Origin: Rhodoblastus sphagnicola
GTDB taxonomy: Bacteria; Pseudomonadota; Alphaproteobacteria; Rhizobiales; Beijerinckiaceae
Direction of reading: 5' to 3'
NCBI RefSeq assembly: GCF_002937075.1
Contig: NZ_NHSJ01000138.1
Span: 45,069 to 109,068 of the forward strand
DNA length: 64,000 nt
This document shows, piece by piece, positions 1 through 10,980 of the stretch. The position numbers and the translations under genes were made by a program. Position 1 is the stretch's first letter. Each line of letters opens with the position of its first letter. Below the pieces are notes generated by a model. The model searched no databases, was not told the origin of the DNA, and saw only the letters and a list, made by a program, of their open reading frames with translations.

Positions 1-257
1 AAGGTTTCGCGGGACTGCGCCAGGCCGGCGTCGGAGGCGTCGGTTCGCATGGCCAGCGCCACGCCGTAAGCCGCGGTGACGCCGATCAGCGGCGCGCCGC
101 GCACCAGCATGTCTCTTATCGCCCGCGCGGCGTCTTCGAGGTTGCGCAGCAGCACGGTCTCGATGCGATGCGGCAGCCGCGTCTGGTCGAGGATCAACAC
201 GCCCTGTCCCTCGGCGTCCGGCCAGATGGTGGTGCGTTTCTCTCCGGCGATCAGCAT
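1..257 (-). CDS. mtnA: S-methyl-5-thioribose-1-phosphate isomerase, N-terminal part
   Basis: This is the first ~85 codons of MtnA, which runs off the left edge. MtnA converts methylthioribose-1-phosphate to methylthioribulose-1-phosphate in the methionine salvage pathway. The translation begins MLIAGEKRTTIWPD and carries the family signatures ILDQTRLPHR and MLVRGAPLIGVTAAYGVALA, including the RGAP substrate-binding stretch. The ATG at 257 follows an AAGGAG Shine-Dalgarno at good spacing and overlaps the stop codon of the upstream amidotransferase gene by 7 bases, so the two are translationally coupled. The family assignment rests on N-terminal motifs only; the catalytic Cys and Asp lie outside the window. 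Confidence 0.9.
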   Translation of the reverse strand, partial: MLIAGEKRTTIWPDAEGQGVLILDQTRLPHRIETVLLRNLEDAARAIRDMLVRGAPLIGVTAAYGVALAMRTDASDAGLAQSRET

Positions 258-1072
258 GTCAGGACTCCTTTCGCCGCGCCTTTTCGGGTCGGCGGCTTCA
301 AACAAACGGAATTGGCGATTTGGCCGTCGCGCAGCGCCAGCAGCGTGCCGGGCTCGATGACGGTCCAGTCTTCATCTGAGGTCAGCGGTCCCGTGGCGAC
401 CACGGTGACGCAATCGTCCGGTCCGGTTTCCTCGGCGAAATTCACCGAGCGGTCCTCGTCGATCAACGTGGCCTTTCCGAACGGGGCGCAGCGGGTGAGG
501 CAGGAGAGCTTTTTTCCGCAAAAGGCGTAGAGCGTGCGCCCATCCGACAGCAGCATGTTGAACACGCCCATCCGCGCCAGTTGGGCGCTCAGCCTGTGCA
601 CCTCGCGGTCGAGTCGCGCCGGCGAGGGCAGGGCGTCGAAGCGCGCGCGCAACTGGTCGAGCATCCAGCAGAAGGCGTGCTCGCTGTCGGTCGTGCCGAC
701 CGGCGCATAGAAATTCAAGGGAATCTTCTTCACCCCGCGCAACTGGCCGTTATGCGCGTAGGTCCACACCCTTCCCCACAACTCCCTGGTGAAGGGATGG
801 GTGTTGGCCAGCGACACCGCGCCGCTGTTGGCCTGGCGGATATGGGCGATGACGGTGAGGCTCTTGATCGCATGCGCGCCGAGGAAGCGGGCGATCTCGG
901 AATGGGCGGCCGGTTCGGGATCGTGGAAGAAGCGGGCGGCCCTGCCGTCATAGAAGGCGATGCCGAATCCGTCACGGTGCGGCCCGGCGCCGCCGCCGCG
1001 CCGTGCGAGACCGGAGAAGGAAAAGCGGATGTCGGTGGGGACATTCGCGTTCATGCCCAACAATTCACACAT
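251..1072 (-). CDS. class II glutamine amidotransferase, YafJ-like
   Basis: A 273-residue protein with an N-terminal nucleophile glutaminase fold. The start is fixed by the chemistry: the protein opens MCELLGMNANVP, so Cys2 becomes the N-terminal nucleophile after Met removal. Further family motifs are AHIRQANSG (around 76-84), NTHPF (90-94) and AHNGQLRG (106-113), which in class II glutaminases bind glutamine and form the oxyanion hole. There is no synthetase domain, as in E. coli YafJ, so the ammonia acceptor is unknown. It overlaps the start of mtnA, which suggests co-transcription with methionine salvage, but no biochemical link is evident from sequence. Confidence 0.9.
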   Translation of the reverse strand: MCELLGMNANVPTDIRFSFSGLARRGGGAGPHRDGFGIAFYDGRAARFFHDPEPAAHSEIARFLGAHAIKSLTVIAHIRQANSGAVSLANTHPFTRELWGRVWTYAHNGQLRGVKKIPLNFYAPVGTTDSEHAFCWMLDQLRARFDALPSPARLDREVHRLSAQLARMGVFNMLLSDGRTLYAFCGKKLSCLTRCAPFGKATLIDEDRSVNFAEETGPDDCVTVVATGPLTSDEDWTVIEPGTLLALRDGQIANSVCLKPPTRKGAAKGVLTC

Positions 1073-1177
1073 GCCGAGCCCGCAGGGGAAAGAGACAAAT
1101 CCGGAATAACGGACCTTGCCCCCGCCGCCAAGACAAAAGAGCCGGCAACCGCCCAGGTTCCCAAGTGGCGTCAGCCG

Positions 1178-2983
1178 TCACCCGTTGAGTTCCTCGCGAA
1201 GAATTTCAAGTTCCAGCCACCGATCTTCCGCGGCGGCGAATTCCGCCTCGACCTTGGCGAGCAGCGCCGTCGCGTCAGCGAAACGCTTGGGATCGCGGGC
1301 GTAAAGGTCGTGGTCGTGCAGGATCTCATGCAGCTTGGCCGCCTTTGCGCGCAAGTGCTCGATCTGGGCCGGCAGGGTTTCGAGCGCGTGCTTTTCACTG
1401 AAGGACAAACGGCGTTTCACCTCCGCCGCCGGCCGCGGATCAGCCCGCCGCAGCTTTTTCTCGGGCGTATTTCGCGCGGGCGTCAATGTCAGGCCCGCGC
1501 CGCGTTGCCGCAACATGTCGGAATATCCGCCCGCATATTCAACCCAGGCGCCATCGCCCTCGCTGGCGATCACAGATCCCGCGACGCGGTCGATGAAATC
1601 GCGGTCATGGCTCACCAGCAGCAGCGTGCCGGGATAATCGCTCAGGGTTTCCTGAAGGAGATCAAGCGTTTCCAGATCGAGATCGTTGGTCGGCTCGTCG
1701 AGAACGAGAAAGTTGGAGGGTTGCGCGAGCGCGCGCGCCAGGAGCAGGCGGGCGCGTTCTCCGCCCGACAGGTTCTTGGTTGGGGTGCGCGCCTGTTCCG
1801 GAGGGAACAAAAAGTCCTTCATGTAGCCGATGACATGCTTGCGTTCGCCGTTGATCTCCACCCAGTCGGAGCCGCCGCCCGTGAGCGTATCGGCCAGGGT
1901 CGCGTTGGGATCGAGCGCGGCGCGGCGCTGGTCGAGCGTCGCCATCTGCAAATTCGCGCCGAGCCGCACCGATCCCGAATCCGGAGGAAGCACGCCGGTG
2001 AGCAGGTTGATCAAGGTTGTCTTGCCCGCGCCGTTCGGGCCGACGAGGGCCAGTCGGTCGCCCCGCAGCATTCTCAACGACAGCCCCTTGACGATCGGAC
2101 GGTCGTCGTAAGATTTGGCGATTTTTTCCGCTTCAACCACAAGCTTTCCGGAAACCAGACCTTCCGCAACGGAAATCTTGACTTCGCCGACAGCTTTCGT
2201 GGCGGTCCGTCTTGCTTCGCGCAAGGCCCCCAGTTCGCTCATTCTGCGAACATTGCGCTTGCGTCGGGCGGTGACGCCGTAACGCACCCAATGTTCTTCC
2301 GCCACGATCTTGCGGTCGAGTTTTTGGGCGTCGCGCTCCTCTTGCTCAAGCACGGCGTCGCGCCAGCTTTCGAACTCGCCAAAGCCGCGATCGAGCCGTT
2401 TCGTCGCGCCCCGGTCGAGCCAGACGGCGCTGCGCGACAGGTTTTGCAGGAAGCGGCGATCATGACTGATGATCACGAGCGCGGAGCGCAATCCGGCCAG
2501 CTCGCTCTCCAGCCACTCGATCGCCGGAAGGTCCAGGTGATTGGTCGGCTCGTCCAGCAGCAGAATATCGGGCTGGGGCGCCAGCGCGCGCGCCAGCGCC
2601 GCGCGGCGCGCCTCGCCCCCCGAAAGGTTTTTGGGGTTTTCCGATCCGGTCAGACCCAGCGCGTCAAGAAGATAATGGGCGCGGTAATCGGCGTCGCTCG
2701 GCCCCAGGCCGGCGACGACGAACGAATGGACGTCGGGAAATCCCGATAGATCCGGCTCCTGCGGCAGGTAGCGCACCGTCGCGTCGGGTTGAAAGAATCT
2801 CGCGCCGCCATCGGGCTCGATTTCTCCCGCCGCGATTTTCAGCAAGGTCGATTTGCCCGAACCGTTGCGACCGACCAGACAGATGCGGTCGCCCCGCTCG
2901 ACCGAAAGGTCGGCCGAGCTGATCAGGGGTTTGCCGCCGAGCGTCAGGGCGACATTTTGGAGCGTGAGAAGCGGAGGAGCCAT
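1178..2983 (-). CDS. ABC-F family ATPase, Uup-like
   Basis: A 601-residue soluble protein with two ABC ATPase domains and no membrane segment. The first Walker A is GRNGSGKS (38-45) with signature LSGGEARRAALARAL; the second is GPNGAGKT (about residue 315) with signature LSGGERARLLLARAL. Both Walker B motifs are followed by DEPTN, the ABC-F hallmark. The C-terminal ~90 residues are rich in Lys, Glu and Ala and look like the coiled coil of Uup/EttA-type proteins. ABC-F proteins act on the ribosome or in DNA and translation maintenance. The ATG at 2983 starts a natural first beta strand. It is divergent from pgi across 119 bp that must hold promoters in both directions. Confidence 0.93.
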   Translation of the reverse strand: MAPPLLTLQNVALTLGGKPLISSADLSVERGDRICLVGRNGSGKSTLLKIAAGEIEPDGGARFFQPDATVRYLPQEPDLSGFPDVHSFVVAGLGPSDADYRAHYLLDALGLTGSENPKNLSGGEARRAALARALAPQPDILLLDEPTNHLDLPAIEWLESELAGLRSALVIISHDRRFLQNLSRSAVWLDRGATKRLDRGFGEFESWRDAVLEQEERDAQKLDRKIVAEEHWVRYGVTARRKRNVRRMSELGALREARRTATKAVGEVKISVAEGLVSGKLVVEAEKIAKSYDDRPIVKGLSLRMLRGDRLALVGPNGAGKTTLINLLTGVLPPDSGSVRLGANLQMATLDQRRAALDPNATLADTLTGGGSDWVEINGERKHVIGYMKDFLFPPEQARTPTKNLSGGERARLLLARALAQPSNFLVLDEPTNDLDLETLDLLQETLSDYPGTLLLVSHDRDFIDRVAGSVIASEGDGAWVEYAGGYSDMLRQRGAGLTLTPARNTPEKKLRRADPRPAAEVKRRLSFSEKHALETLPAQIEHLRAKAAKLHEILHDHDLYARDPKRFADATALLAKVEAEFAAAEDRWLELEILREELNG

Positions 2984-3102
2984 GGTGTTTAGTCAAGGAA
3001 AAGAGAGACGCTGGCAAGTCGTGAATCGCCGCGCAGGGAACGCTGTTGTTTTCGCGCTGACCGGCGTAAGCTCCGGCGTCGTTCGCCAGTATAGAGGCCG
3101 AA

Positions 3103-4746
3103 ATGAATCGCCCGGAAGTCGCCGCCGCCATGGCCGTCCTGGAGGCGCACCGCGTCGAAATCTCCAGGAAACGCACCTTGGATCTGTTTTCCGAGGATCC
3201 CCGCCGTTTTGAGGATTTTTCGCTGCGGCTTGACGATCTGCTCTACGACTATTCCAAGAACCGCCTCACGCGAACGACGCTGCATCATCTGTTCGATCTC
3301 GCTCGTGTCCGCCAGCTCGAAAAGCGCCGCGAGGCCCTGTTCTCGGGCGAAAAGGTCAATGTGACGGAAAAGCGCGCGGCGCTTCACATGGCTCTGCGCA
3401 ATTTTTCCGGACGGGCGATTTATGTCGACGGTCGCAACGTCATGCCGGACGTAGTGGATGAGCGCGGAAAGTTTCTGGCTTTTGCCCAAGCGATTCGCTC
3501 GGGAGAGTTTGTTGGCGCCACGGGCGAAAGACTGACGGATATCGTCAATATCGGCATCGGCGGCTCCGATCTTGGCCCGGCCATGGCGGCGCGCGCGCTG
3601 TCCCCCTTTGGCGCCGCAGGGCTATCAGCGCATTTCGTTTCGAACGTCGATGGCTCCGACCTTGCGGATACGCTCAAGCGCCTCGATCCGGCCCGCACGC
3701 TTTTCATCGTCGCGTCCAAGACTTTCACCACCCAGGAGACGATCAAGAACGCGCAGAGCGCGCGCAACTGGCTCGTCGCCGCGCTCGGCGAAGCGGCGGT
3801 GCCGCATCACTTCGCGGCCGTTTCGACCCGGCTCGACAAGGTCGCCGCCTTTGGCATCCTGCCCGACCGCGTCTTCGGGTTCTGGGATTGGGTGGGCGGT
3901 CGCTATTCCATGTGGTCGGCGATCGGCCTCAGCCTGGCCATATTGATCGGGCCAGAGCATTTCGAAGAGTTCTTGCGCGGCGGGTTCGATATCGACGAAC
4001 ATTTCCGCACCGCGCCCCTGTCGGAAAACATTCCCGCGCTGATGGGTTTGATCGGCGTCTGGCATCGGAACATCTGGGGTTATCCGGCGCAAGCCGTCAT
4101 TCCCTACGATCAGCGCCTTGCGAGATTTCCGGCCTATCTGCAACAGTTGGACATGGAATCGAACGGAAAAAGCGTGCAGCTCGATGGCGACGCCGTCACC
4201 CGGGCGACGGGACCGATCGTTTTCGGAGAACCCGGAACCAACGGACAGCACGCCTTTTTCCAATTGCTGCATCAGGGCACGGAGGTGACGCCCGTCGACT
4301 TCATCGTCGCGGCGGAGCCGAACCAGGCGGATGCCGGACATCATGCCCTGCTGTTCGCCAACTGCATCGCGCAAAGCGAGGCGCTCATGCGCGGACGCTC
4401 CCAAGACGAAGTGCGAAAAATCTTGCAGGCCCAGGGCATGGCGGGCGCCGAGATCGACGCCTTGGCGCCGCACAAGGTGTTCTCGGGCGACCGCCCCTCG
4501 TCCACATTCATCTATCGCCAGCTGACGCCCAGGACTCTGGGGCGGCTGGTCGCGCTTTACGAGCACAAGGTTTTCGTCCAGTCGGTGATCTGGAACATCA
4601 ACCCCTTCGATCAATGGGGGGTCGAATTGGGCAAAGAGCTTTGCAATCGTCTGGCGCCGCTGGTTTCCGATGCGGGCGCCGATCTTGCTGGTCTTGACGG
4701 GTCCACCGCCGGCCTCATTGCGGCGCGGCGGAGGCTCGCAAGCTGA
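3103..4746 (+). CDS. pgi: glucose-6-phosphate isomerase
   Basis: A 547-residue cytosolic isomerase interconverting glucose-6-phosphate and fructose-6-phosphate, the full length of the bacterial long-form family. Recognisable pieces are the phosphate-binding loop [17 protein letters not shown], the signature [18 protein letters not shown], the segment [19 protein letters not shown] holding the catalytic region, and the C-terminal [10 protein letters not shown] signature. The ATG is preceded by GAGG at suitable spacing. It ends exactly one base before the convergent HPr gene. With PEP carboxykinase nearby it serves glycolysis, gluconeogenesis and sugar-nucleotide supply. Confidence 0.97.
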   Translation: MNRPEVAAAMAVLEAHRVEISRKRTLDLFSEDPRRFEDFSLRLDDLLYDYSKNRLTRTTLHHLFDLARVRQLEKRREALFSGEKVNVTEKRAALHMALRNFSGRAIYVDGRNVMPDVVDERGKFLAFAQAIRSGEFVGATGERLTDIVNIGIGGSDLGPAMAARALSPFGAAGLSAHFVSNVDGSDLADTLKRLDPARTLFIVASKTFTTQETIKNAQSARNWLVAALGEAAVPHHFAAVSTRLDKVAAFGILPDRVFGFWDWVGGRYSMWSAIGLSLAILIGPEHFEEFLRGGFDIDEHFRTAPLSENIPALMGLIGVWHRNIWGYPAQAVIPYDQRLARFPAYLQQLDMESNGKSVQLDGDAVTRATGPIVFGEPGTNGQHAFFQLLHQGTEVTPVDFIVAAEPNQADAGHHALLFANCIAQSEALMRGRSQDEVRKILQAQGMAGAEIDALAPHKVFSGDRPSSTFIYRQLTPRTLGRLVALYEHKVFVQSVIWNINPFDQWGVELGKELCNRLAPLVSDAGADLAGLDGSTAGLIAARRRLAS

Positions 4747-5088
4747 TCATTCCTCTTCGCCGAACCTGTTGGCGACCAGCGCATCAATGGCGTCGATCGC
4801 CTCGCGCGCCTGCGGGCCAGTCGCCGACACGACGATCGAGGAGCCGATCCCGGCCCCGAGCGTCAAAATGCCCATGATCGACTGACCGCCGACGGTCTCG
4901 CCGCCTCGGGAAACCGTGATTTCCGCATCGAATTGTTCCACGCAATGAACGAACTTGGCGGTCGCGCGGGCGTGCAAGCCCTTGCGATTGATGATCGCAA
5001 GCTCGCGGGTCACCGCGCCATCCGACGAAGCGGACGGAGGATCGCTCGGGTTGGAGTCGGGGTCGCTCAATTGACTCACTTTCCACAC
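4747..5088 (-). CDS. ptsH: HPr phosphocarrier protein of a nitrogen-type PTS
   Basis: HPr passes phosphate from EI(Ntr)-type enzyme I to EIIA proteins. The core contains KGLHARATAKFV with the phosphorylatable His39 (numbering from 5088) and GGQSIMG with Ser70 at the HprK-regulated position. HPr proteins are normally ~90 residues, so the first ~25 residues of this 113-residue reading are doubtful: 5088 is a GTG, other starts are a TTG at 5070 and a GTG at 5013 giving a standard 88-residue protein. The gene slightly overlaps the EIIA(Man) gene upstream if 5088 is used, and forms one operon with it, hprK, chvG and chvI. No sugar-specific EIIB/EIIC gene is present. Confidence 0.92.
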   Translation of the reverse strand: MWKVSQLSDPDSNPSDPPSASSDGAVTRELAIINRKGLHARATAKFVHCVEQFDAEITVSRGGETVGGQSIMGILTLGAGIGSSIVVSATGPQAREAIDAIDALVANRFGEEE

Positions 5089-5477
5089 AAAATCTTGCTG
5101 GCGATGTAGATATATTTGCGGCCGGCTTCGGCGGCTTGCGTGACGGCTTGATCGAGTGTCGCTTCGCAGCGCACGGAAGCAAGTTTGATCAGCATCGGTA
5201 AATTAATGCCTGCGACGACCTCGACTTTGGCGCCGTTCATGACGGAGATCGCGAGATTGGACGGCGTGCCGCCGAACATGTCGGTCAGAATCACCACGCC
5301 GGCGCCGGTTTCGACGGATTTTACCGCGTCAATGATGTCCCGTCGCCGGGTTTCCATATCATCGTCGGGACCGATCGTGATTGTCGCCAATTGCGATTGA
5401 GGGCCGCATACATGTTCCAACGCCGCTCGAAACTCGGTCGCCAGATGGCCATGCGTCACCAGCACCATGCCGATCAT
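5076..5477 (-). CDS. PTS EIIA component, mannose (ManX) type
   Basis: A 133-residue EIIA(Man)-like protein. It starts MIGMVLVTHGHLA, with His9 as the predicted phosphorylation site, and contains the family segment VVILTDMFGGTPSNLA. The upstream TTG at 5486 would add three residues, but the ATG at 5477 matches the family start. In Hyphomicrobiales this stand-alone EIIA sits with HPr and HprK and works as a regulatory terminal acceptor without a sugar permease. It overlaps the downstream HPr gene by up to 13 bases. Its regulatory target cannot be read from the sequence. Confidence 0.93.
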   Translation of the reverse strand: MIGMVLVTHGHLATEFRAALEHVCGPQSQLATITIGPDDDMETRRRDIIDAVKSVETGAGVVILTDMFGGTPSNLAISVMNGAKVEVVAGINLPMLIKLASVRCEATLDQAVTQAAEAGRKYIYIASKILCGK

Positions 5478-5580
5478 TGATGCCAACCGTCCTGTTCCCG
5501 TTCAGCCAGAAAAGTGGCGCCGGGCGCCAGACCGCATTTCTGCCGACAGCGATCTGAAAACCGCCGAAATTTAGGAGGGT

Positions 5581-5617
5581 CATTTTGGTGCTTGCCGACG
5601 ACTTGGCAAGCAAAATG
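5581..5617. repeat. inverted repeat between hprK and the EIIA gene
   Basis: CATTTTGGTGCTTGCC and GGCAAGCAAAATG form a nearly perfect inverted repeat with an 8-base spacer. No T-run follows on either strand, so it is a weak terminator candidate. It sits in the 151-bp gap inside the chvI-to-HPr operon, where an RNA hairpin could stabilise processed mRNA or tune expression of the two PTS genes relative to hprK. Confidence 0.5.
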
Positions 5618-5628
5618 AGCGCAAACAA

Positions 5629-6108
5629 TCATTTTGTTGAAAGCTTATGTAAAAATGCCATGATCGTGGACACGGAACGGTACGTATCGCGGCCGGGCAA
5701 TGGCAAGCGCGGCAGGTTTTGTAATCCATTGAAATCACAAAGCAACGCGTTGCGCTCCGGCAAGCGCGGCGTTCCTCCGCCGGGCGGATCCGTTTCCAGA
5801 TCGACGATGAGCTTGAGGACTGCCTTGGATTCATATTGATGTGACATAAGACCCAACCCCCGCCACTCCGCCAAGCCCGCTATCACGCGATGAGGACTGA
5901 GCAAGGCCTGTCCATTGAGGATCTGAAACGCCACGCGGTCGTCACTGACCAATCGGGCGAATGCGCCGTCAATGCGCCACGCATCGATCAACGCCAAGGC
6001 CAGGCTGGACTTGCCCGCTCCGGAAGCTCCGCGGATGAGCACGCCTGATTCGCCCAGGACCACGGCGCTGGCGTGAATGAAGATTGGCGCGCCGCTGCTC
6101 TTTGTCAC
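5629..6108 (-). CDS. hprK: HPr kinase/phosphorylase, short C-terminal-domain form
   Basis: A 159-residue protein matching only the catalytic C-terminal domain of HprK, as is usual in alphaproteobacteria, where the N-terminal domain of Firmicutes HprK is missing. The Walker A loop is GASGAGKS (27-34), followed by the Asp-rich LVSDDRVAF segment. It phosphorylates a Ser of HPr and so sets how much phosphate HPr can carry by the His route. The GTG start at 6108 lies three bases after the chvG stop codon and uses the overlapping GAGTGA as ribosome site, so it is coupled to chvG. Confidence 0.9.
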   Translation of the reverse strand: MTKSSGAPIFIHASAVVLGESGVLIRGASGAGKSSLALALIDAWRIDGAFARLVSDDRVAFQILNGQALLSPHRVIAGLAEWRGLGLMSHQYESKAVLKLIVDLETDPPGGGTPRLPERNALLCDFNGLQNLPRLPLPGRDTYRSVSTIMAFLHKLSTK

Positions 6109-6111
6109 GAG

Positions 6112-7884
6112 TCACTCGATCGCGACGGGCAGGAACACGGTGAAACGCGCGCCCGTTATATTGCCTGCGGCGTCGGTTCGGTTGTCCGCGCGAATCGTTC
6201 CCCCGTGGGCTTCGACAATCTGCCGCGAAATGGAGAGACCGAGCCCCGAATTGTTGCCAAAACTCTGATTGGGCCGATCCGTGTAGAAACGCTCGAATAT
6301 CCGCTCGAAAGCGTGCGCGGGAATGCCAGGGCCGTCGTCGTCGACGATGATATTGTATCCTGGCGTGCGTCTTTGGCCCTCGGTGACCAGTTCCGTGCGC
6401 GTAACCGAAACCCTGATCAGACCGCCTTCCGACGAAAAGCTGCGCGCGTTATCGATGAGATTGTTGAACACCTGACCCAGGCGTGATTCGTGACCCTCTA
6501 TCGACACGCCTTCACACGCCGGCGAGACGGAAAGCGCGACTTTGATTCTGTCGCCCCGATCGACCTGGTTCACAACTTCGACAATCGCGCGCAGCAGCCT
6601 GGAAATATTGATGCGTTCGAGGTCGTCTCGCGCCAGTTCCGCATCGAGGCGCGAGGCGTCGGAAATATCGGAGATCAGCCGGTCAAGTCGTTTGACATCA
6701 TGCTGAATGACCTCCAGCAGACGATCGCGCGAGGTTTCCGTCTTGGCGATCGGAAGCGTTTCGACCGCGCTGCGGAGCGACGTGAGCGGATTCTTCAATT
6801 CGTGCGCGACATCGGCGGCAAAGCGCTCGATCGCCTCCATGCGGTTGAGGAGCGCGATCGTCATGTCGCGCAACGCTCCCGACAGAAGGCCGATTTCGTC
6901 ATCGCGCGCGGTGAAATCCGGAATCTGGGCGCGGGAGGTGACGCCCCGTCTCACACCTTCGGCCGCGGTCACCAGCTTGCGGATCGGTTCCGCGATGGCG
7001 CCGGCCAGCGCCGCCGACAGGAGAACCATCACCGCCGCCGACACGAGGAAGATCCGGAAAATGGCCCGACGTTCCGATGCGATGATGCCATCTATGTCGC
7101 CGCCCTGCGTCGACAACAGCAGCACCCCACGAATGGTTCGAAACCTTTGGATCGGCGTCGCCACGGAGATGACCGTTTCGCCTTGCGTGTTCCGCCTGAC
7201 GATGGTTTGGGGTTTTCCTTCGAGGGCGTTGGCGACCTCGGCATAGCCCTTGCCGTTGGCGGCGCCGATGTCCTGATAGAGCGGCAGACGAGCAAAATTG
7301 AAGCCGCCACTCAGAAAATCCTGGATATCCCTCCACCATCGCGGCTTGTCCGTTTGACCCTGGGGGGGAAGATCGAAGCGCAAGATGTTTGACCGCGCGG
7401 CCAGCGAGCGCGAATCCATCAACATGTATCCGTCCCGGTCGTAAATTCGCGCGCGTGTCCGCGTCGGCGAGACGAGGCGACGCAAAAGTGGGCCAACCCG
7501 ATCCGGATTGATCGAAAACTCCAGGGCTGGCGAGGTTTCGTCGTTGACGCCGTAGCTCTGCCCCGGCGCCAGTTTCAAAAGCTTTTCCGGATCGATGGTA
7601 ATGGCGTCGGCGTCAACGGTGGCGGATGCGGCGATCGCCGCCGCGATGATCTCGCTTTGCGTTTGCAGGCTTTGGACGCGCGCATCAATGAGCCCTTGGC
7701 GAAACTGGTTCAGGTAAAGAAATCCGAGCAGAAGCGCGACCAGGCCGCCAAGGTTGAGCAGAATGATTCTTCGCGTCAAGCGAGACGAAAAACGGGAGAC
7801 AAATCCTCGCCATACCGAGCGCAACGCCACTGCGCGCCGTTTGGCCCGAGGCATCCCCGAAATTGTCGCGGCAAGTTTCCTCAT
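6112..7884 (-). CDS. chvG: sensor histidine kinase ChvG
   Basis: Membrane sensor kinase of the ChvG-ChvI envelope/acid-stress system. After a basic N-terminus comes one transmembrane helix (IILLNLGGLVALLLGFLYL), a periplasmic region of ~240 residues, a second helix (FLVSAAVMVLLSAALAGAIA), a HAMP segment, the dimerisation/phosphoacceptor box DVAHELKNPLTSLRS with the catalytic His, and the ATPase boxes LIDNARSF, DDDGPGIP and GLGLSISRQIVEAHGG. The start is uncertain: the ATG at 7884 gives 590 residues, a TTG at 7926 with AGGGA in front gives 604, and a TTG at 7983 would overlap chvI. It is transcribed with chvI upstream and hprK downstream. Confidence 0.93.
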   Translation of the reverse strand: MRKLAATISGMPRAKRRAVALRSVWRGFVSRFSSRLTRRIILLNLGGLVALLLGFLYLNQFRQGLIDARVQSLQTQSEIIAAAIAASATVDADAITIDPEKLLKLAPGQSYGVNDETSPALEFSINPDRVGPLLRRLVSPTRTRARIYDRDGYMLMDSRSLAARSNILRFDLPPQGQTDKPRWWRDIQDFLSGGFNFARLPLYQDIGAANGKGYAEVANALEGKPQTIVRRNTQGETVISVATPIQRFRTIRGVLLLSTQGGDIDGIIASERRAIFRIFLVSAAVMVLLSAALAGAIAEPIRKLVTAAEGVRRGVTSRAQIPDFTARDDEIGLLSGALRDMTIALLNRMEAIERFAADVAHELKNPLTSLRSAVETLPIAKTETSRDRLLEVIQHDVKRLDRLISDISDASRLDAELARDDLERINISRLLRAIVEVVNQVDRGDRIKVALSVSPACEGVSIEGHESRLGQVFNNLIDNARSFSSEGGLIRVSVTRTELVTEGQRRTPGYNIIVDDDGPGIPAHAFERIFERFYTDRPNQSFGNNSGLGLSISRQIVEAHGGTIRADNRTDAAGNITGARFTVFLPVAIE

Positions 7885-7939
7885 GCGCAAACCGGCGCCG
7901 GCGGCCGCATCGGTGCTGTCGTCCAAATCTTGTCCCTGC

Positions 7940-8638
7940 TCAGCCTTCCTTGAAGCGGTACCCGACTCCGTACAAGGTTTCAATCATTTCGAAATCGTCG
8001 TCGGCTTGTTTGAACTTCTTCCGCAAACGCTTGATATGACTGTCTATCGTGCGGTCATCGACGTAAACTTGGTCGTCGTAGGCCGCGTCCATCAGGGCGT
8101 TGCGGCTTTTCACGACTCCAGGACGCGTCGCAAGAGCCTGAAGGATCAGGAATTCGGTGACAGTCAAGGTGACCGGTTCGCCTTTCCAGGTGCAGGCGTG
8201 CCTCTCCGGGTCCATTCTGAGGTGACCGCGCTCCAGCAGCTTTGCTTCGGTTTCCTTTTGCGCGGCGGCTTCCTTCGGATTGGCGCGCCGCAGGATGGCC
8301 TTGACGCGCTCGACCAACAGCCGCTGCGAGAACGGTTTCCGGATGAAATCGTCAGCCCCCATCTTCAAGCCGAACAATTCGTCGATTTCCTCGTCCTTGG
8401 ACGTGAGGAAAATGACCGGCAGATCGGATTTCTGACGCAGGCGCCGCAGCAGCTCCATCCCGTCCATGCGCGGCATCTTGATGTCGAAGATCGCCATATC
8501 CGGCGGATTGTTCTTCAGTCCCTCAAGCGCGGCCATGCCATCGTTATAGGTCTGCACGCGATAGCCCTCGCCCTCCAGGGCAATGGAGACCGAAGTGAGA
8601 ATATTGCGATCGTCGTCGACAAGCGCGATGGTCGGCAT
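7940..8638 (-). CDS. chvI: response regulator ChvI, OmpR/PhoB family
   Basis: A 232-residue response regulator, partner of ChvG. The receiver domain begins [10 protein letters not shown], with phosphoacceptor Asp52 in [10 protein letters not shown] and the conserved Lys81 in TSKDEE. The C-terminal winged helix carries [16 protein letters not shown] and the recognition stretch [17 protein letters not shown]. The frame is open 72 codons further upstream, but that part has no similarity to a receiver domain, so the ATG at 8638 is chosen. A promoter-like TTGGCG-N18-TATTAT lies at 8695-8724. The gene is divergent from PEP carboxykinase, as in rhizobia. Confidence 0.96.
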   Translation of the reverse strand: MPTIALVDDDRNILTSVSIALEGEGYRVQTYNDGMAALEGLKNNPPDMAIFDIKMPRMDGMELLRRLRQKSDLPVIFLTSKDEEIDELFGLKMGADDFIRKPFSQRLLVERVKAILRRANPKEAAAQKETEAKLLERGHLRMDPERHACTWKGEPVTLTVTEFLILQALATRPGVVKSRNALMDAAYDDQVYVDDRTIDSHIKRLRKKFKQADDDFEMIETLYGVGYRFKEG

Positions 8639-9129
8639 GACAGGCCTCTTTTCATCAACCTCGAACGCCCGTGTTTTGGCTTCGAGCAAATTATATAATA
8701 GCGCCGGATCGAAATTCACGCCAAATCGAGTGAACCCGCCGTGAACGCGGACGACGCCTTGGGACGCGGGCGCTCCGTAGCGGCCCGGTCGGCCTGCGAT
8801 TGTCTTTTGTGCAAAGCCGCCGCCGGCCGTGTTGGTCGCGGCGCTTTTGAACAAGCTTCTCTTTTACTCGGAAAATTCCTTGTGCGAACCGGGCGGAGGC
8901 GGCTTTTTGCCTGTGACTTATCCGAAAGGATGCATGAGAGCCTGCTTGACGCCCACGGCCGCGTCATTCACCTGTGACACACACGCATGGCTGAAGCGCA
9001 GTGGCTGGAGCGTGTAAAGGCTTGGCGACGGCATCTATTCAATCTAAAGAAGCCGGGACAGGCGCCTCAAGGCCCCGGATGAAAAAAGCAGGGTTCTGTG
9101 AACGACTGCATGGATGGAGATGCACGAGG
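8639..9129. other. divergent chvI / PEP carboxykinase control region
   Basis: This 491-bp spacer separates chvI (minus) and the PEP carboxykinase gene (plus). Apart from the chvI promoter candidate it holds a weak plus-strand TTGGCG-N17-TAAAGA at 9022-9050, ~80 bases before the PEP carboxykinase ATG. The reading frames that cross it show no protein-like features, so I take it as regulatory. Its length suggests additional operator sites, but I could not identify a specific one. Confidence 0.5.
8695..8724 (-). promoter_or_regulatory. candidate chvI operon promoter
   Basis: On the minus strand TTGGCG at 8724-8719 is followed after 18 bases by TATTAT at 8700-8695, embedded in an AT-rich patch TATTATATAATTTG that stands out from the GC-rich surroundings. 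The distance to the chvI ATG is ~57 bases. This is pattern matching to a housekeeping-type promoter only. Confidence 0.45.

Positions 9130-10980
<1,851 letters not shown>

Noticed and set aside
581..2749. 722-codon plus-strand open frame
   Set aside because: It lies antisense to the amidotransferase and ABC-F genes and has no family features; a GC-driven shadow frame.
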